Below the pieces are notes generated by a model. That model worked only from the letters and a program-made list of their open reading frames with translations. It ran no database searches and was not told the DNA's origin. The position numbers and the translations under genes were made by a program. Positions 1-4,664 of a DNA stretch of 5,426 nucleotides are shown in pieces. The stretch comes from an uncultured Oscillospiraceae bacterium (GTDB lineage Bacteria > Bacillota > Clostridia > Oscillospirales > Acutalibacteraceae), in the NCBI GenBank assembly GCA_900548085.1, contig URJF01000100.1, positions 1-5,426 of the forward strand, written 5' to 3'. The stretch's first letter is position 1. The number at the start of each line of letters is the position of its first letter.

Positions 1-74
1 TAGCAGGATTACAAGATGCTGTTAGAAAAGGAGAATACGACATGTACGGAAGAATAATCTCTCTTCCAGTATTC
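1..74. other. unassigned segment abutting the truncated aldolase
   Basis: These bases lie where the KDPG aldolase should continue, but no minus-strand frame gives the expected AGTVLD-type continuation. On the plus strand, the frame starting at base 3 is open from the window edge and reads AGLQDAVRKGEYDMYGRII, with protein-like composition. It then runs antisense through the aldolase to a stop at 263. This may be the tail of a different plus-strand gene joined to eda DNA, but I cannot assign it to a family. A 6-bp inverted repeat (GGAAGA at 48-53, TCTTCC at 62-67) sits just before the junction. What is seen is the break in homology; the cause is inferred. Confidence 0.4.
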
Positions 75-287
75 ACCGATGATGATTTCACCGCTGTTGT
101 ACTTAGCTTTCATTGCTTCAATGAGTTTGTCTGCGTGTGGTACAGTGAATGTAAGTTCAATAGCTGCAACACCGCCTGCGATACAAGCGTCTGTGATTTT
201 TTCTGCCTGTTCGATAGATGTAGCTCTAACTACTGCTACGATACCGACTTCTTGAATTTTTGATAATGTTTCAATTTTATTAGCCAT
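9..287 (-). CDS. eda: KDPG/KHG aldolase, N-terminal part only (truncated)
   Basis: This is the N-terminal third of a 2-dehydro-3-deoxy-6-phosphogluconate aldolase (EC 4.1.2.14), a cytosolic class I aldolase that splits KDPG into pyruvate and glyceraldehyde-3-phosphate. Visible family features are the first beta strand GIVAVVRA (residues 15-22) and GGVAAIELTFTVP (38-50), which holds the catalytic glutamate (E44, equivalent to E. coli E45). GEIIIG (66-71) normally runs on into AGTVLD. From residue 72 (base 74 leftwards) the frame reads an unrelated 21-residue tail ending in TAA at 9-11. The family is normally about 205-215 residues, so the Schiff-base lysine and phosphate-binding C-terminus are missing. 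The start is supported by AAGGAG at 303-298, 10 nt upstream of ATG. It is the third gene of the uxaC-kdgK-eda operon, 22 nt after kdgK. The identity of the N-terminus is secure. Whether it is a true pseudogene or an assembly artefact is open. Confidence 0.85.
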   Translation of the reverse strand: MANKIETLSKIQEVGIVAVVRATSIEQAEKITDACIAGGVAAIELTFTVPHADKLIEAMKAKYNSGEIIIGEYWKRDYSSVHVVFSFSNSIL

Positions 288-309
288 AATATATTATCTC
301 CTTATTATA

Positions 310-1407
310 TTATCTCTGTACTCTTGCGCCGGCACCGTTAACTTTTGCCTCAACCTCTTTGAGTGAAGCCATAGAGGTGTCGCCCGGTGTTGTCATAGCC
401 AAAGCACCGTGTACTACGCCGTAGTTTACTGCCTTTTGCGGATCCTCAAATGTCATAAGACCATAGATAAGGCCTGATGCAAAGCTGTCACCGCCGCCGA
501 CTCTGTCGAGAATCTCCAGACCCGGATATTCTAATGAGTTGTAGATTTTTCCGTCAGCCCAGCAAATTGCTTTCCAATCGTTTACTGTGGCAGTCTTTAC
601 GGTACGGAGTGTTGTAGCAATTACCTTAAAGTTAGGATAAGCCTTTGTTACGGTCTCAATCATCTTGTAGTAGCCGTTCATATTCAGCTCCTTAAGGTCT
701 GCGTCATTACCTTCTACCTCAAAACCGAGCGAAGCAGTGAAGTCTTCCTCGTTGCCAATCATAACATCTACATATTTTGCAATTTCTTTGTTTACCTCTT
801 GAGCTTTTGCTTGACCGCCGATGCCCTTCCAAAGTGACGGACGGTAGTTAAGGTCGTAAGATACGATTGTGCCGTACTCCTTAGCTTTTTTTACAGCCTC
901 GATTACAGTCTCTGCGGCTGTCTCGCTCAGTGCGGCATAGATACCGCCGGTGTGGAGCCAACGAACACCGAGAGTGCCGAAAATGTAGTCCCAGTCAAAG
1001 TCGCCCGGCTTGATTTGTGATGCAGCGGTGTTGCCACGGTCGGAGGCACCTACAGCACCTCTGATACCAAATCCGCGCTCTGTGAAGTTGAGACCGTTTC
1101 TTACTGTTCTGCCGATTCCGTCATATGGTACCCATTTGATGAGAGATGTGTCCACACCGCCCTGAAGAATAAGGTCCTCCATAAGATAACCGATTTCGTT
1201 TTCGGCAAAAGCGGTAACGACAGATGTTTTCAGTCCGAAGCAGCGACGCAAGCCTCTCGCTACATTATATTCTCCGCCGCCTTCCCAAGCTCGAAAAGAG
1301 CGTGCAGTCTTTATTCTGCCCTCGCCCGGGTCGAGTCTGAGCATAATTTCGCCTAATGAAATTTCATCAAAAGCACATTCTTCTTTTGGTCTTAGATTTA
1401 AGTTCAT
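310..1407 (-). CDS. kdgK: 2-keto-3-deoxygluconate kinase, PfkB family
   Basis: A cytosolic ribokinase/PfkB-family sugar kinase, most likely phosphorylating 2-keto-3-deoxygluconate to KDPG (EC 2.7.1.45), the substrate of the next gene's product. Numbered from the longer ATG at 1419, it shows the N-terminal strand EISLGEIMLRLDP, the substrate-side glycine motif WEGGGEYNVARGL (about 45-57) and the PfkB signature 2 DRVGGGDSFASG (305-316), with D311 as the expected catalytic base in the anion-hole motif. At 365 residues it is longer than E. coli KdgK (about 309), as is common in clostridial members. I chose ATG 1407 over ATG 1419 because GGAGG (1417-1413) lies 5 nt upstream of the former and overlaps the latter. 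It begins 13 nt after the uxaC stop, so the two are probably cotranscribed and perhaps translationally coupled. The family call is firm. Specificity for KDG rather than fructose or another sugar rests mainly on its neighbours. Confidence 0.9.
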   Translation of the reverse strand: MNLNLRPKEECAFDEISLGEIMLRLDPGEGRIKTARSFRAWEGGGEYNVARGLRRCFGLKTSVVTAFAENEIGYLMEDLILQGGVDTSLIKWVPYDGIGRTVRNGLNFTERGFGIRGAVGASDRGNTAASQIKPGDFDWDYIFGTLGVRWLHTGGIYAALSETAAETVIEAVKKAKEYGTIVSYDLNYRPSLWKGIGGQAKAQEVNKEIAKYVDVMIGNEEDFTASLGFEVEGNDADLKELNMNGYYKMIETVTKAYPNFKVIATTLRTVKTATVNDWKAICWADGKIYNSLEYPGLEILDRVGGGDSFASGLIYGLMTFEDPQKAVNYGVVHGALAMTTPGDTSMASLKEVEAKVNGAGARVQR

Positions 1408-1412
1408 AGTGT

Positions 1413-1417
1413 CCTCC
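1413..1417 (-). promoter_or_regulatory. ribosome binding site that sets the kdgK start
   Basis: Read on the minus strand, GGAGG is followed by ACACT and then ATG at 1407, an ideal Shine-Dalgarno spacing. The upstream in-frame ATG at 1419 overlaps this motif and has only A/T-rich sequence before it, so it is unlikely to be the true start. The motif begins just 3 nt past the uxaC stop codon, close enough for ribosomes ending uxaC to reinitiate on kdgK. Confidence 0.8.
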
Positions 1418-1420
1418 ATA

Positions 1421-2821
1421 TTAAAAATTAAAATATTTTATTGCATTGTTGTATGATATGCCCTGTACGATTTCTTTCAGCACATCAGAGTCATCGGCAT
1501 ACCAGCCGTCATCAACCCATCTGCCAAGCAGTCTGCACATTATTCTGCGGAAATATTCGTGTCTGCCGTAAGAGGTGAACGAACGGGAATCTGTTTCCAT
1601 TCCTATGAATTTGCCGAGCACGCCGAGATTGCCCAAAGATTTCATTTGGGCGGTCATGCCGTCCATTGTGTCCAGGAACCACCATGCAGGGCCGTATTGC
1701 ACCTTGCTGTCAGCCTCCGTTCCCTGGAAGTTGCCCAACATAGTTGCCAGTACGGTGTTGTCTTTGTCATTTAGGTTGAACAGAATTGTTTTTGGCAGGT
1801 TGTTTTCGCTGTCAAGTGCATCCAAAAATCTCGAAAGGTTTTTGGCAATCTCCTTGTCTCCTACAGAGTCAAAGCCTGTGTCTGCACCGAGCTTTGCGAA
1901 CATACGGCTGTTGTTATTACGTATAGCGCCGATATGCACTTCCATAGCCCAGCCCAGCTGATGATATTTTTTGCCTAAAGCTATGATAATCGGCGTTTTG
2001 TACTTATCGCTTTCACAGTCGGTGATTTTTTCGCCGTTCATAGCCTTTTTGAATATTTTATTTACTTCCTCGTCATCGGCGGGTGAGTACGGTACATATT
2101 CAAATGCTTGGTCGGATACCTTACAGCCTACGCTGTCAAAGTAATCGCATCTCTTTTCGAGTGCGGATATTACATCGGTGTAAGACTCGATTTTTGTTTC
2201 GGCAGCATTTTCTAATGCTTTTATATATTCGCCGAATCCGTCAGCCTGAATATTCAGCGCCTTGTCCGGTCTGAAGGATGGCAGTACGCTGCAATTGAAG
2301 TCCTTTACTTCTTTCAGCAGTTTATGATACTTCAGATCGTCTATCGGATCATCGGTGGTGCATACATATTTTACATTTGATTTCGTGATAAGAGTTTGCG
2401 GTCTGAAATCTCCGTTTTTGATTACATCGTTGGCTCTGTCGTATATTTCTGCCGCAGTCTTTTTGTTAAGCGGTGTGTTTATACCGAAGTATCTCTGCAA
2501 CTCAATGTGAGCCCAGTGGTACAGCGGATTGCCGATACAATACTGAAGTGTCTCGCCGAATTTGACGAACTTTTCTTTAGGCGAGGCATCGCCTGTGCAG
2601 TATTTTTCGTCCACGCCGCAGGAACGCATGGCCCTCCACTTGTAGTGGTCACCCGACAGCCACAGCTGACTGATGTCCGATGGCTGCTCGTTTTCGTATA
2701 TTTCTTTTGGACTGAGATGGCAGTGATAGTCACAAATAGGCATATTTTCCGCATAGTCGTGGAATAGCTTTTTTGCTGTATCAGTGTCAAGTAAAAAGTC
2801 CTTGTCCATAAATTTTTTCAT
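1421..2821 (-). CDS. uxaC: glucuronate (uronate) isomerase
   Basis: Uronate isomerase (EC 5.3.1.12), an amidohydrolase-superfamily enzyme of the cytosol. It converts D-glucuronate to D-fructuronate and D-galacturonate to D-tagaturonate, the entry step of hexuronate catabolism. The 466 residues match the usual length (E. coli about 470). Family landmarks in order are DYHCHLSP (31-38; H33 and H35 form the metal-binding HxH), GNPLYHWAHIELQRYFGI (97-114), CTTDDP (154-159), WAMEVHIGAIRNNNSRMF (291-308), QYGPAWWF (375-382) and TDSRSFTSYGRHEYFRRI (410-427). It is the first gene of the minus-strand operon, followed by the KDG kinase and KDPG aldolase, which fits growth on pectin- or glucuronan-derived acids. 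The start at 2821 is preceded by a G-run 6 nt upstream. The in-frame ATG at 2809 has no binding site. Promoter at 2882-2854. Confidence 0.97.
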   Translation of the reverse strand: MKKFMDKDFLLDTDTAKKLFHDYAENMPICDYHCHLSPKEIYENEQPSDISQLWLSGDHYKWRAMRSCGVDEKYCTGDASPKEKFVKFGETLQYCIGNPLYHWAHIELQRYFGINTPLNKKTAAEIYDRANDVIKNGDFRPQTLITKSNVKYVCTTDDPIDDLKYHKLLKEVKDFNCSVLPSFRPDKALNIQADGFGEYIKALENAAETKIESYTDVISALEKRCDYFDSVGCKVSDQAFEYVPYSPADDEEVNKIFKKAMNGEKITDCESDKYKTPIIIALGKKYHQLGWAMEVHIGAIRNNNSRMFAKLGADTGFDSVGDKEIAKNLSRFLDALDSENNLPKTILFNLNDKDNTVLATMLGNFQGTEADSKVQYGPAWWFLDTMDGMTAQMKSLGNLGVLGKFIGMETDSRSFTSYGRHEYFRRIMCRLLGRWVDDGWYADDSDVLKEIVQGISYNNAIKYFNF

Positions 2822-2827
2822 ACTTGG

Positions 2828-2832
2828 CCCCC
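2828..2832 (-). promoter_or_regulatory. unusual G-run ribosome binding site of uxaC
   Basis: Upstream of ATG 2821 the minus strand reads CCGGGGGCCAAGT. The only purine-rich element is GGGGG, 6 nt before the start, instead of the AAGGAG seen before every other plus-strand start in the window. It can pair only partly with the anti-Shine-Dalgarno. It could be a weak site, or the G-run may have another role in the leader. Confidence 0.45.
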
Positions 2833-2853
2833 GGTTTGTTTATTTTCGACTAT

Positions 2854-2882
2854 ATTATATACCTACTTTATATCTATTTCAA
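2854..2882 (-). promoter_or_regulatory. sigma-A type promoter of the uxaC-kdgK-eda operon
   Basis: On the minus strand, TTGAAA (2882-2877) and TATAAT (2859-2854) are separated by exactly 17 nt. Transcription should begin near 2847, giving a leader of about 25 nt before the uxaC ATG. The -10 box is a perfect consensus and the -35 differs at one base. No clear catabolite-repression (cre) sequence was found nearby, although an operon for uronate use would be expected to be regulated. Confidence 0.8.
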
Positions 2883-2911
2883 TAGTAAAATCGTCCCTGT
2901 TTTAACAAAAA

Positions 2912-2932
2912 ATTTATCAGATATTCATAAAT
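2912..2932. promoter_or_regulatory. possible operator: A/T-rich dyad between divergent promoters
   Basis: ATTTAT (2912-2917) and ATAAAT (2927-2932) form a 21-bp dyad centred on 2922, with partly matching inner bases. It lies between the -35 boxes of the divergent uxaC and TM2-gene promoters, upstream of both. A regulator could bind here, but A/T-rich DNA produces such dyads by chance, so this is only a candidate. Confidence 0.2.
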
Positions 2933-2937
2933 ATTGT

Positions 2938-2966
2938 TTGACTAAAAAATATCTTTGGTATATGAT
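2938..2966 (+). promoter_or_regulatory. sigma-A type promoter of the TM2-domain gene
   Basis: TTGACT (2938-2943) and TATGAT (2961-2966) are separated by 17 nt, each one base from consensus. The expected start of transcription is near 2973. AAGGAG at 2985-2990 then lies 8 nt upstream of the ATG at 2999. Confidence 0.8.
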
Positions 2967-2998
2967 TAAAATATACTAAATGAAAAGGAGATTTTACT

Positions 2999-3565
2999 AT
3001 GATTTGTCCAAATTGCGGAAGAGAAGTAAACGAGGGCGAGACCTGCATATGCGGAGTCGGTGAGACAACCCCTCTTAACACTCCCGAGCAGGATACAACC
3101 AATGCAGGCAAAGACTCCCAAAGCGAGCCTACATACACTAATTCTAATCCTAATCCTAATCCAAATACATATTATCAGTCACCACAGCAGCCTAATCCGA
3201 ATTATTACAACCCTAACGGCGGACAGCAGTATTATAATCCCGGTATGGTTTATGTTCAAAAGGCAAGAACCGATTATCCGGAGGGCTATAAGATTAAGAA
3301 AAAGTATGTAGCTGTTATCCTTGCTTTTACTTTCGGTTGGCTGGGTATCCATAATTTTTATCTTGGCAATAAAACAAAAGCTATCGTACAAGTCCTTCTC
3401 GGCACTGTAGGTGCAATTTTTGTCGGCGTCGGCACTTTGGCGGCTGCCATTTGGGCTATCGTTGAGGGCATTCTTTTGCTTACAGAGAGCGTTGACTCTG
3501 ACGGCGACGGATTCAAAATCCAAACAATAGACGAGGCTATCAACGCCGGCAAAAAGAACGAATAA
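2999..3565 (+). CDS. TM2-domain membrane protein with N-terminal zinc ribbon
   Basis: A 188-residue protein of unknown physiological role. Residues 1-18 form a short zinc-ribbon-like element (C3, C6, C16, C18; CPNCG then CICG). Residues about 20-95 are a disordered, low-complexity linker rich in N, P, Q and Y, including a NPNPNPN stretch coded by a CTAATC hexanucleotide repeat. Residues about 101-162 are a TM2 domain: basic KIKKKY, a first membrane helix around VAVILAFTFGWLGI, the characteristic GIHNFYLG turn (116-123), then one or two hydrophobic helices to about 162. A short tail with acidic DSDGDG (167-171) follows. There is no signal peptide; the basic residues before the first helix suggest a cytoplasmic N-terminus. 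It is a single-gene unit with its own promoter and terminator, unrelated in strand to the uronate operon. TM2 proteins are common in Firmicutes but their function is not established. Confidence 0.9.
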   Translation: MICPNCGREVNEGETCICGVGETTPLNTPEQDTTNAGKDSQSEPTYTNSNPNPNPNTYYQSPQQPNPNYYNPNGGQQYYNPGMVYVQKARTDYPEGYKIKKKYVAVILAFTFGWLGIHNFYLGNKTKAIVQVLLGTVGAIFVGVGTLAAAIWAIVEGILLLTESVDSDGDGFKIQTIDEAINAGKKNE

Positions 3566-3580
3566 TTATATGTAAATGTA

Positions 3581-3618
3581 GCACAAAAAAACAGTCGTTT
3601 TTTTGTGCTTTATTTTTG
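3581..3618 (+). terminator. intrinsic terminator after the TM2-domain gene
   Basis: GCACAAAAAAAC (3581-3592) pairs perfectly over 12 bp with GTTTTTTTGTGC (3597-3608) around an AGTC loop, followed by the T-rich run TTTATTTTTG. It ends 15 nt after the TM2 gene stop and directly abuts the -35 box of the next gene's promoter, separating the two transcription units. Confidence 0.9.
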
Positions 3619-3647
3619 TTGAATTTGGTGCCTATTTATTGTAAAAT
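3619..3647 (+). promoter_or_regulatory. promoter of the phosphoribosyltransferase-like gene
   Basis: TTGAAT (3619-3624), a 17-nt spacer and TAAAAT (3642-3647) make a plausible sigma-A promoter directly after the preceding terminator. The predicted start, near 3654, leaves a leader of only about 15 nt, most of it the Shine-Dalgarno AAGGAG (3655-3660), which lies 8 nt before the ATG. Confidence 0.65.
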
Positions 3648-3668
3648 AAATAAAAAGGAGCGAAATTT

Positions 3669-4310
3669 ATGGACAATATATACACAATTACAAGTGAAAA
3701 AAGCGACAGAGTGTTTATTCATGTTATGAAAGGACACTTCATCTCTTCAAACAATCATATTAACTACTATATCGGTACATCGGACATTAAGCATAATCAT
3801 AATGTATCTGTTGATGCCGCTATGATTTTGGCTGAGTATTATAACACTAACGGTATAGATGTAGACACCGTGCTGTGCCTTTATGAGACGCAGTCCTTAG
3901 GTGCGTATCTTGCTCATGAACTCAGCAGACCCAATATGATGCAACCTAATCCTGACGGTTCCATCTACATTGTAGGCTCAGAATATGACGCCGCAGGCAA
4001 CCTTATTTTCAGAGATAATCTGCGCCGTATGATTAATGACAAGAATGTTGTTATCCTCATTTCATGTATAACCAGCGGTCGTACAGTAGAGCGTGCTATG
4101 GAGAGCGTTTCGTATTACGGCGGCAATACAGTAGGTATTTCCAGTGCATTCAGTGCAAAGGATGAGATAGGCGGAGTAAAGGTCAATACCATATTCAATA
4201 CAGATGATGTTGTAGATTATGTATCATACCCTGCACACGATTGTCCTCTTTGCAAAGAGGGCCTACCGGTAGACGCCATTTCTAACGGCTACGGCTACTC
4301 AAAATTATGA
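3669..4310 (+). CDS. orotate phosphoribosyltransferase-like protein, divergent PRPP loop
   Basis: A 213-residue cytosolic protein of the type I phosphoribosyltransferase fold, closest in appearance to orotate-PRTase-like proteins. The PRPP-loop region is NVVILISCITSGRTVERAM (126-144). The ITSGRT part matches the family ITTGGS/T turn, but the two acidic residues that normally precede it (as in VEDVIT) are I131 and S132. Upstream, VDTVLCLYETQSLGAYLAHEL (66-85) fits the strand-loop-helix that holds the PPi loop. The C-terminus carries a CPLCKEG motif (192-198), seen to my recollection in a clostridial OPRT-like subgroup. Genuine pyrimidine OPRT (PyrE) is usually flanked by pyr genes; none is present here. 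The ATG at 3669 has AAGGAG 8 nt upstream. It is a single-gene unit between a terminator and the leuA promoter. Fold assignment is fairly secure. Catalysis and substrate are unknown, and it could be a sensor rather than an enzyme. Confidence 0.75.
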   Translation: MDNIYTITSEKSDRVFIHVMKGHFISSNNHINYYIGTSDIKHNHNVSVDAAMILAEYYNTNGIDVDTVLCLYETQSLGAYLAHELSRPNMMQPNPDGSIYIVGSEYDAAGNLIFRDNLRRMINDKNVVILISCITSGRTVERAMESVSYYGGNTVGISSAFSAKDEIGGVKVNTIFNTDDVVDYVSYPAHDCPLCKEGLPVDAISNGYGYSKL

Positions 4311-4320
4311 TTATAACCAC

Positions 4321-4348
4321 TTGACAAATTTTCTCGATTTGTTATAAT
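4321..4348 (+). promoter_or_regulatory. strong sigma-A promoter of the T-box/leuA unit
   Basis: TTGACA (4321-4326) and TATAAT (4343-4348) are both perfect consensus boxes with a 16-nt spacer. Transcription should begin near 4355, upstream of the T-box leader. The promoter starts 10 nt after the stop of the preceding gene, with no separate terminator seen between them. Confidence 0.88.
4324..4342. promoter_or_regulatory. inverted repeat in the spacer of the leuA promoter (possible operator)
   Basis: ACAAAT (4324-4329) and ATTTGT (4337-4342) are exact inverted repeats around a 7-nt centre. The dyad runs from the 3' half of the -35 box up to the -10 box, where a bound repressor would block RNA polymerase. 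It could equally be chance in A/T-rich DNA, or a weak hairpin closing the upstream transcript. No regulator can be named. Confidence 0.3.
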
Positions 4349-4575
4349 GTATTTACTGAAAATTTAACAGTACCCAATAAAGACTGTGAAGCAGAAAAAG
4401 ATTTTTTGTTTTTATTCCAGAGAATCGGCGGTAGGTGTGAGCCGATATGAGACAAATTATGTATAACTCTCTGTGGAGTCGCTGTCCTGAACAGATATTC
4501 ATAGGGGCAGACGTGTGGCGGCGTTATTCGCTGTGGCATTGATAGATGCTAAAGGGCAGCTTATGCTGTCGAAGT

Positions 4576-4604
4576 AGGGTGGTACCGCGTGATAATTACG
4601 CCCC
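4576..4604 (+). promoter_or_regulatory. T-box sequence and antiterminator
   Basis: AGGGTGGTACCGCG (4576-4589) is the conserved T-box sequence. In the antiterminator, GGG (4577-4579) pairs with CCC (4602-4604) and GCGT (4587-4590) with ACGC (4598-4601), leaving the UGGUACC bulge. UGGU in the bulge complements the ACCA end of an uncharged tRNA, and discriminator base A is what leucine tRNAs carry. Its 3' strand overlaps the terminator stem, so the two structures exclude each other. Confidence 0.93.
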
Positions 4605-4630
4605 TATACTTATTGTGTAGGGGCTTTTGT
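4600..4630 (+). terminator. regulated intrinsic terminator of the T-box leader
   Basis: GCCCCTATAC (4600-4609) pairs with GTGTAGGGGC (4615-4624), 10 bp with one G-U wobble, around a TTATT loop. TTTTGT follows. Bases 4600-4604 are shared with the antiterminator, so this hairpin should form when tRNA-Leu is charged and stop transcription before leuA. Confidence 0.93.
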
Positions 4631-4664
4631 TATGCTCCTACAAAAGCGAAAGGAGATTTTTATT

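Larger units (their letters stand above)
4355..4630 (+). ncRNA. T-box riboswitch leader, leucine-specific
   Basis: A full-length T-box leader in the non-coding stretch before leuA. The base of stem I has a kink-turn: GACU (4382-4385) pairs AGUC (4477-4480), with UGA (4387-4389) opposite GGA (4475-4477). The stem I top has AGAGA, then UCGGC and GCCGA flanking GGUAGGUGUGA, the standard tRNA-elbow-binding loop. The specifier side holds CUC at 4467-4469, a leucine codon, in AACUCUCUG. Hairpins follow at 4518-4534 (stem II region) and 4555-4570 (stem III). The T-box sequence and the competing terminator come last. Known T-box logic: uncharged tRNA-Leu pairs at the specifier and the T-box bulge, stabilises the antiterminator and allows leuA transcription; charged tRNA permits termination. 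The class is certain; the exact specifier register is inferred. Confidence 0.95.

Noticed and set aside
42..263. Plus-strand open frame of 73 codons at the left edge
   Set aside because: Beyond about base 75 it is plainly antisense to eda codons and rich in Cys, Phe and Tyr. Only the part left of the breakpoint could belong to a real plus-strand gene, so it is noted as an unassigned segment rather than a gene.
1575..1961. Plus-strand open frame of 128 codons
   Set aside because: It is antisense to the conserved C-terminal half of uxaC, with no binding site and no recognisable domain.
2396..2767. Plus-strand open frame of 123 codons
   Set aside because: It is antisense to uxaC, which is full length with all family motifs. 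This is a frame shadow.
2822..2998. cre (CcpA) site near the uxaC promoter
   Set aside because: I looked for a WTGNAANCGNWNNCW-like sequence and saw no convincing match on either strand.
3138..3161. CRISPR-like or tandem repeat array
   Set aside because: The repeats are 6-bp coding units in a low-complexity protein linker, with no spacers.
4342..4539. Minus-strand open frame of 65 codons inside the leader
   Set aside because: It is antisense to the T-box leader and promoter, whose structure explains the region. Its composition is not protein-like.
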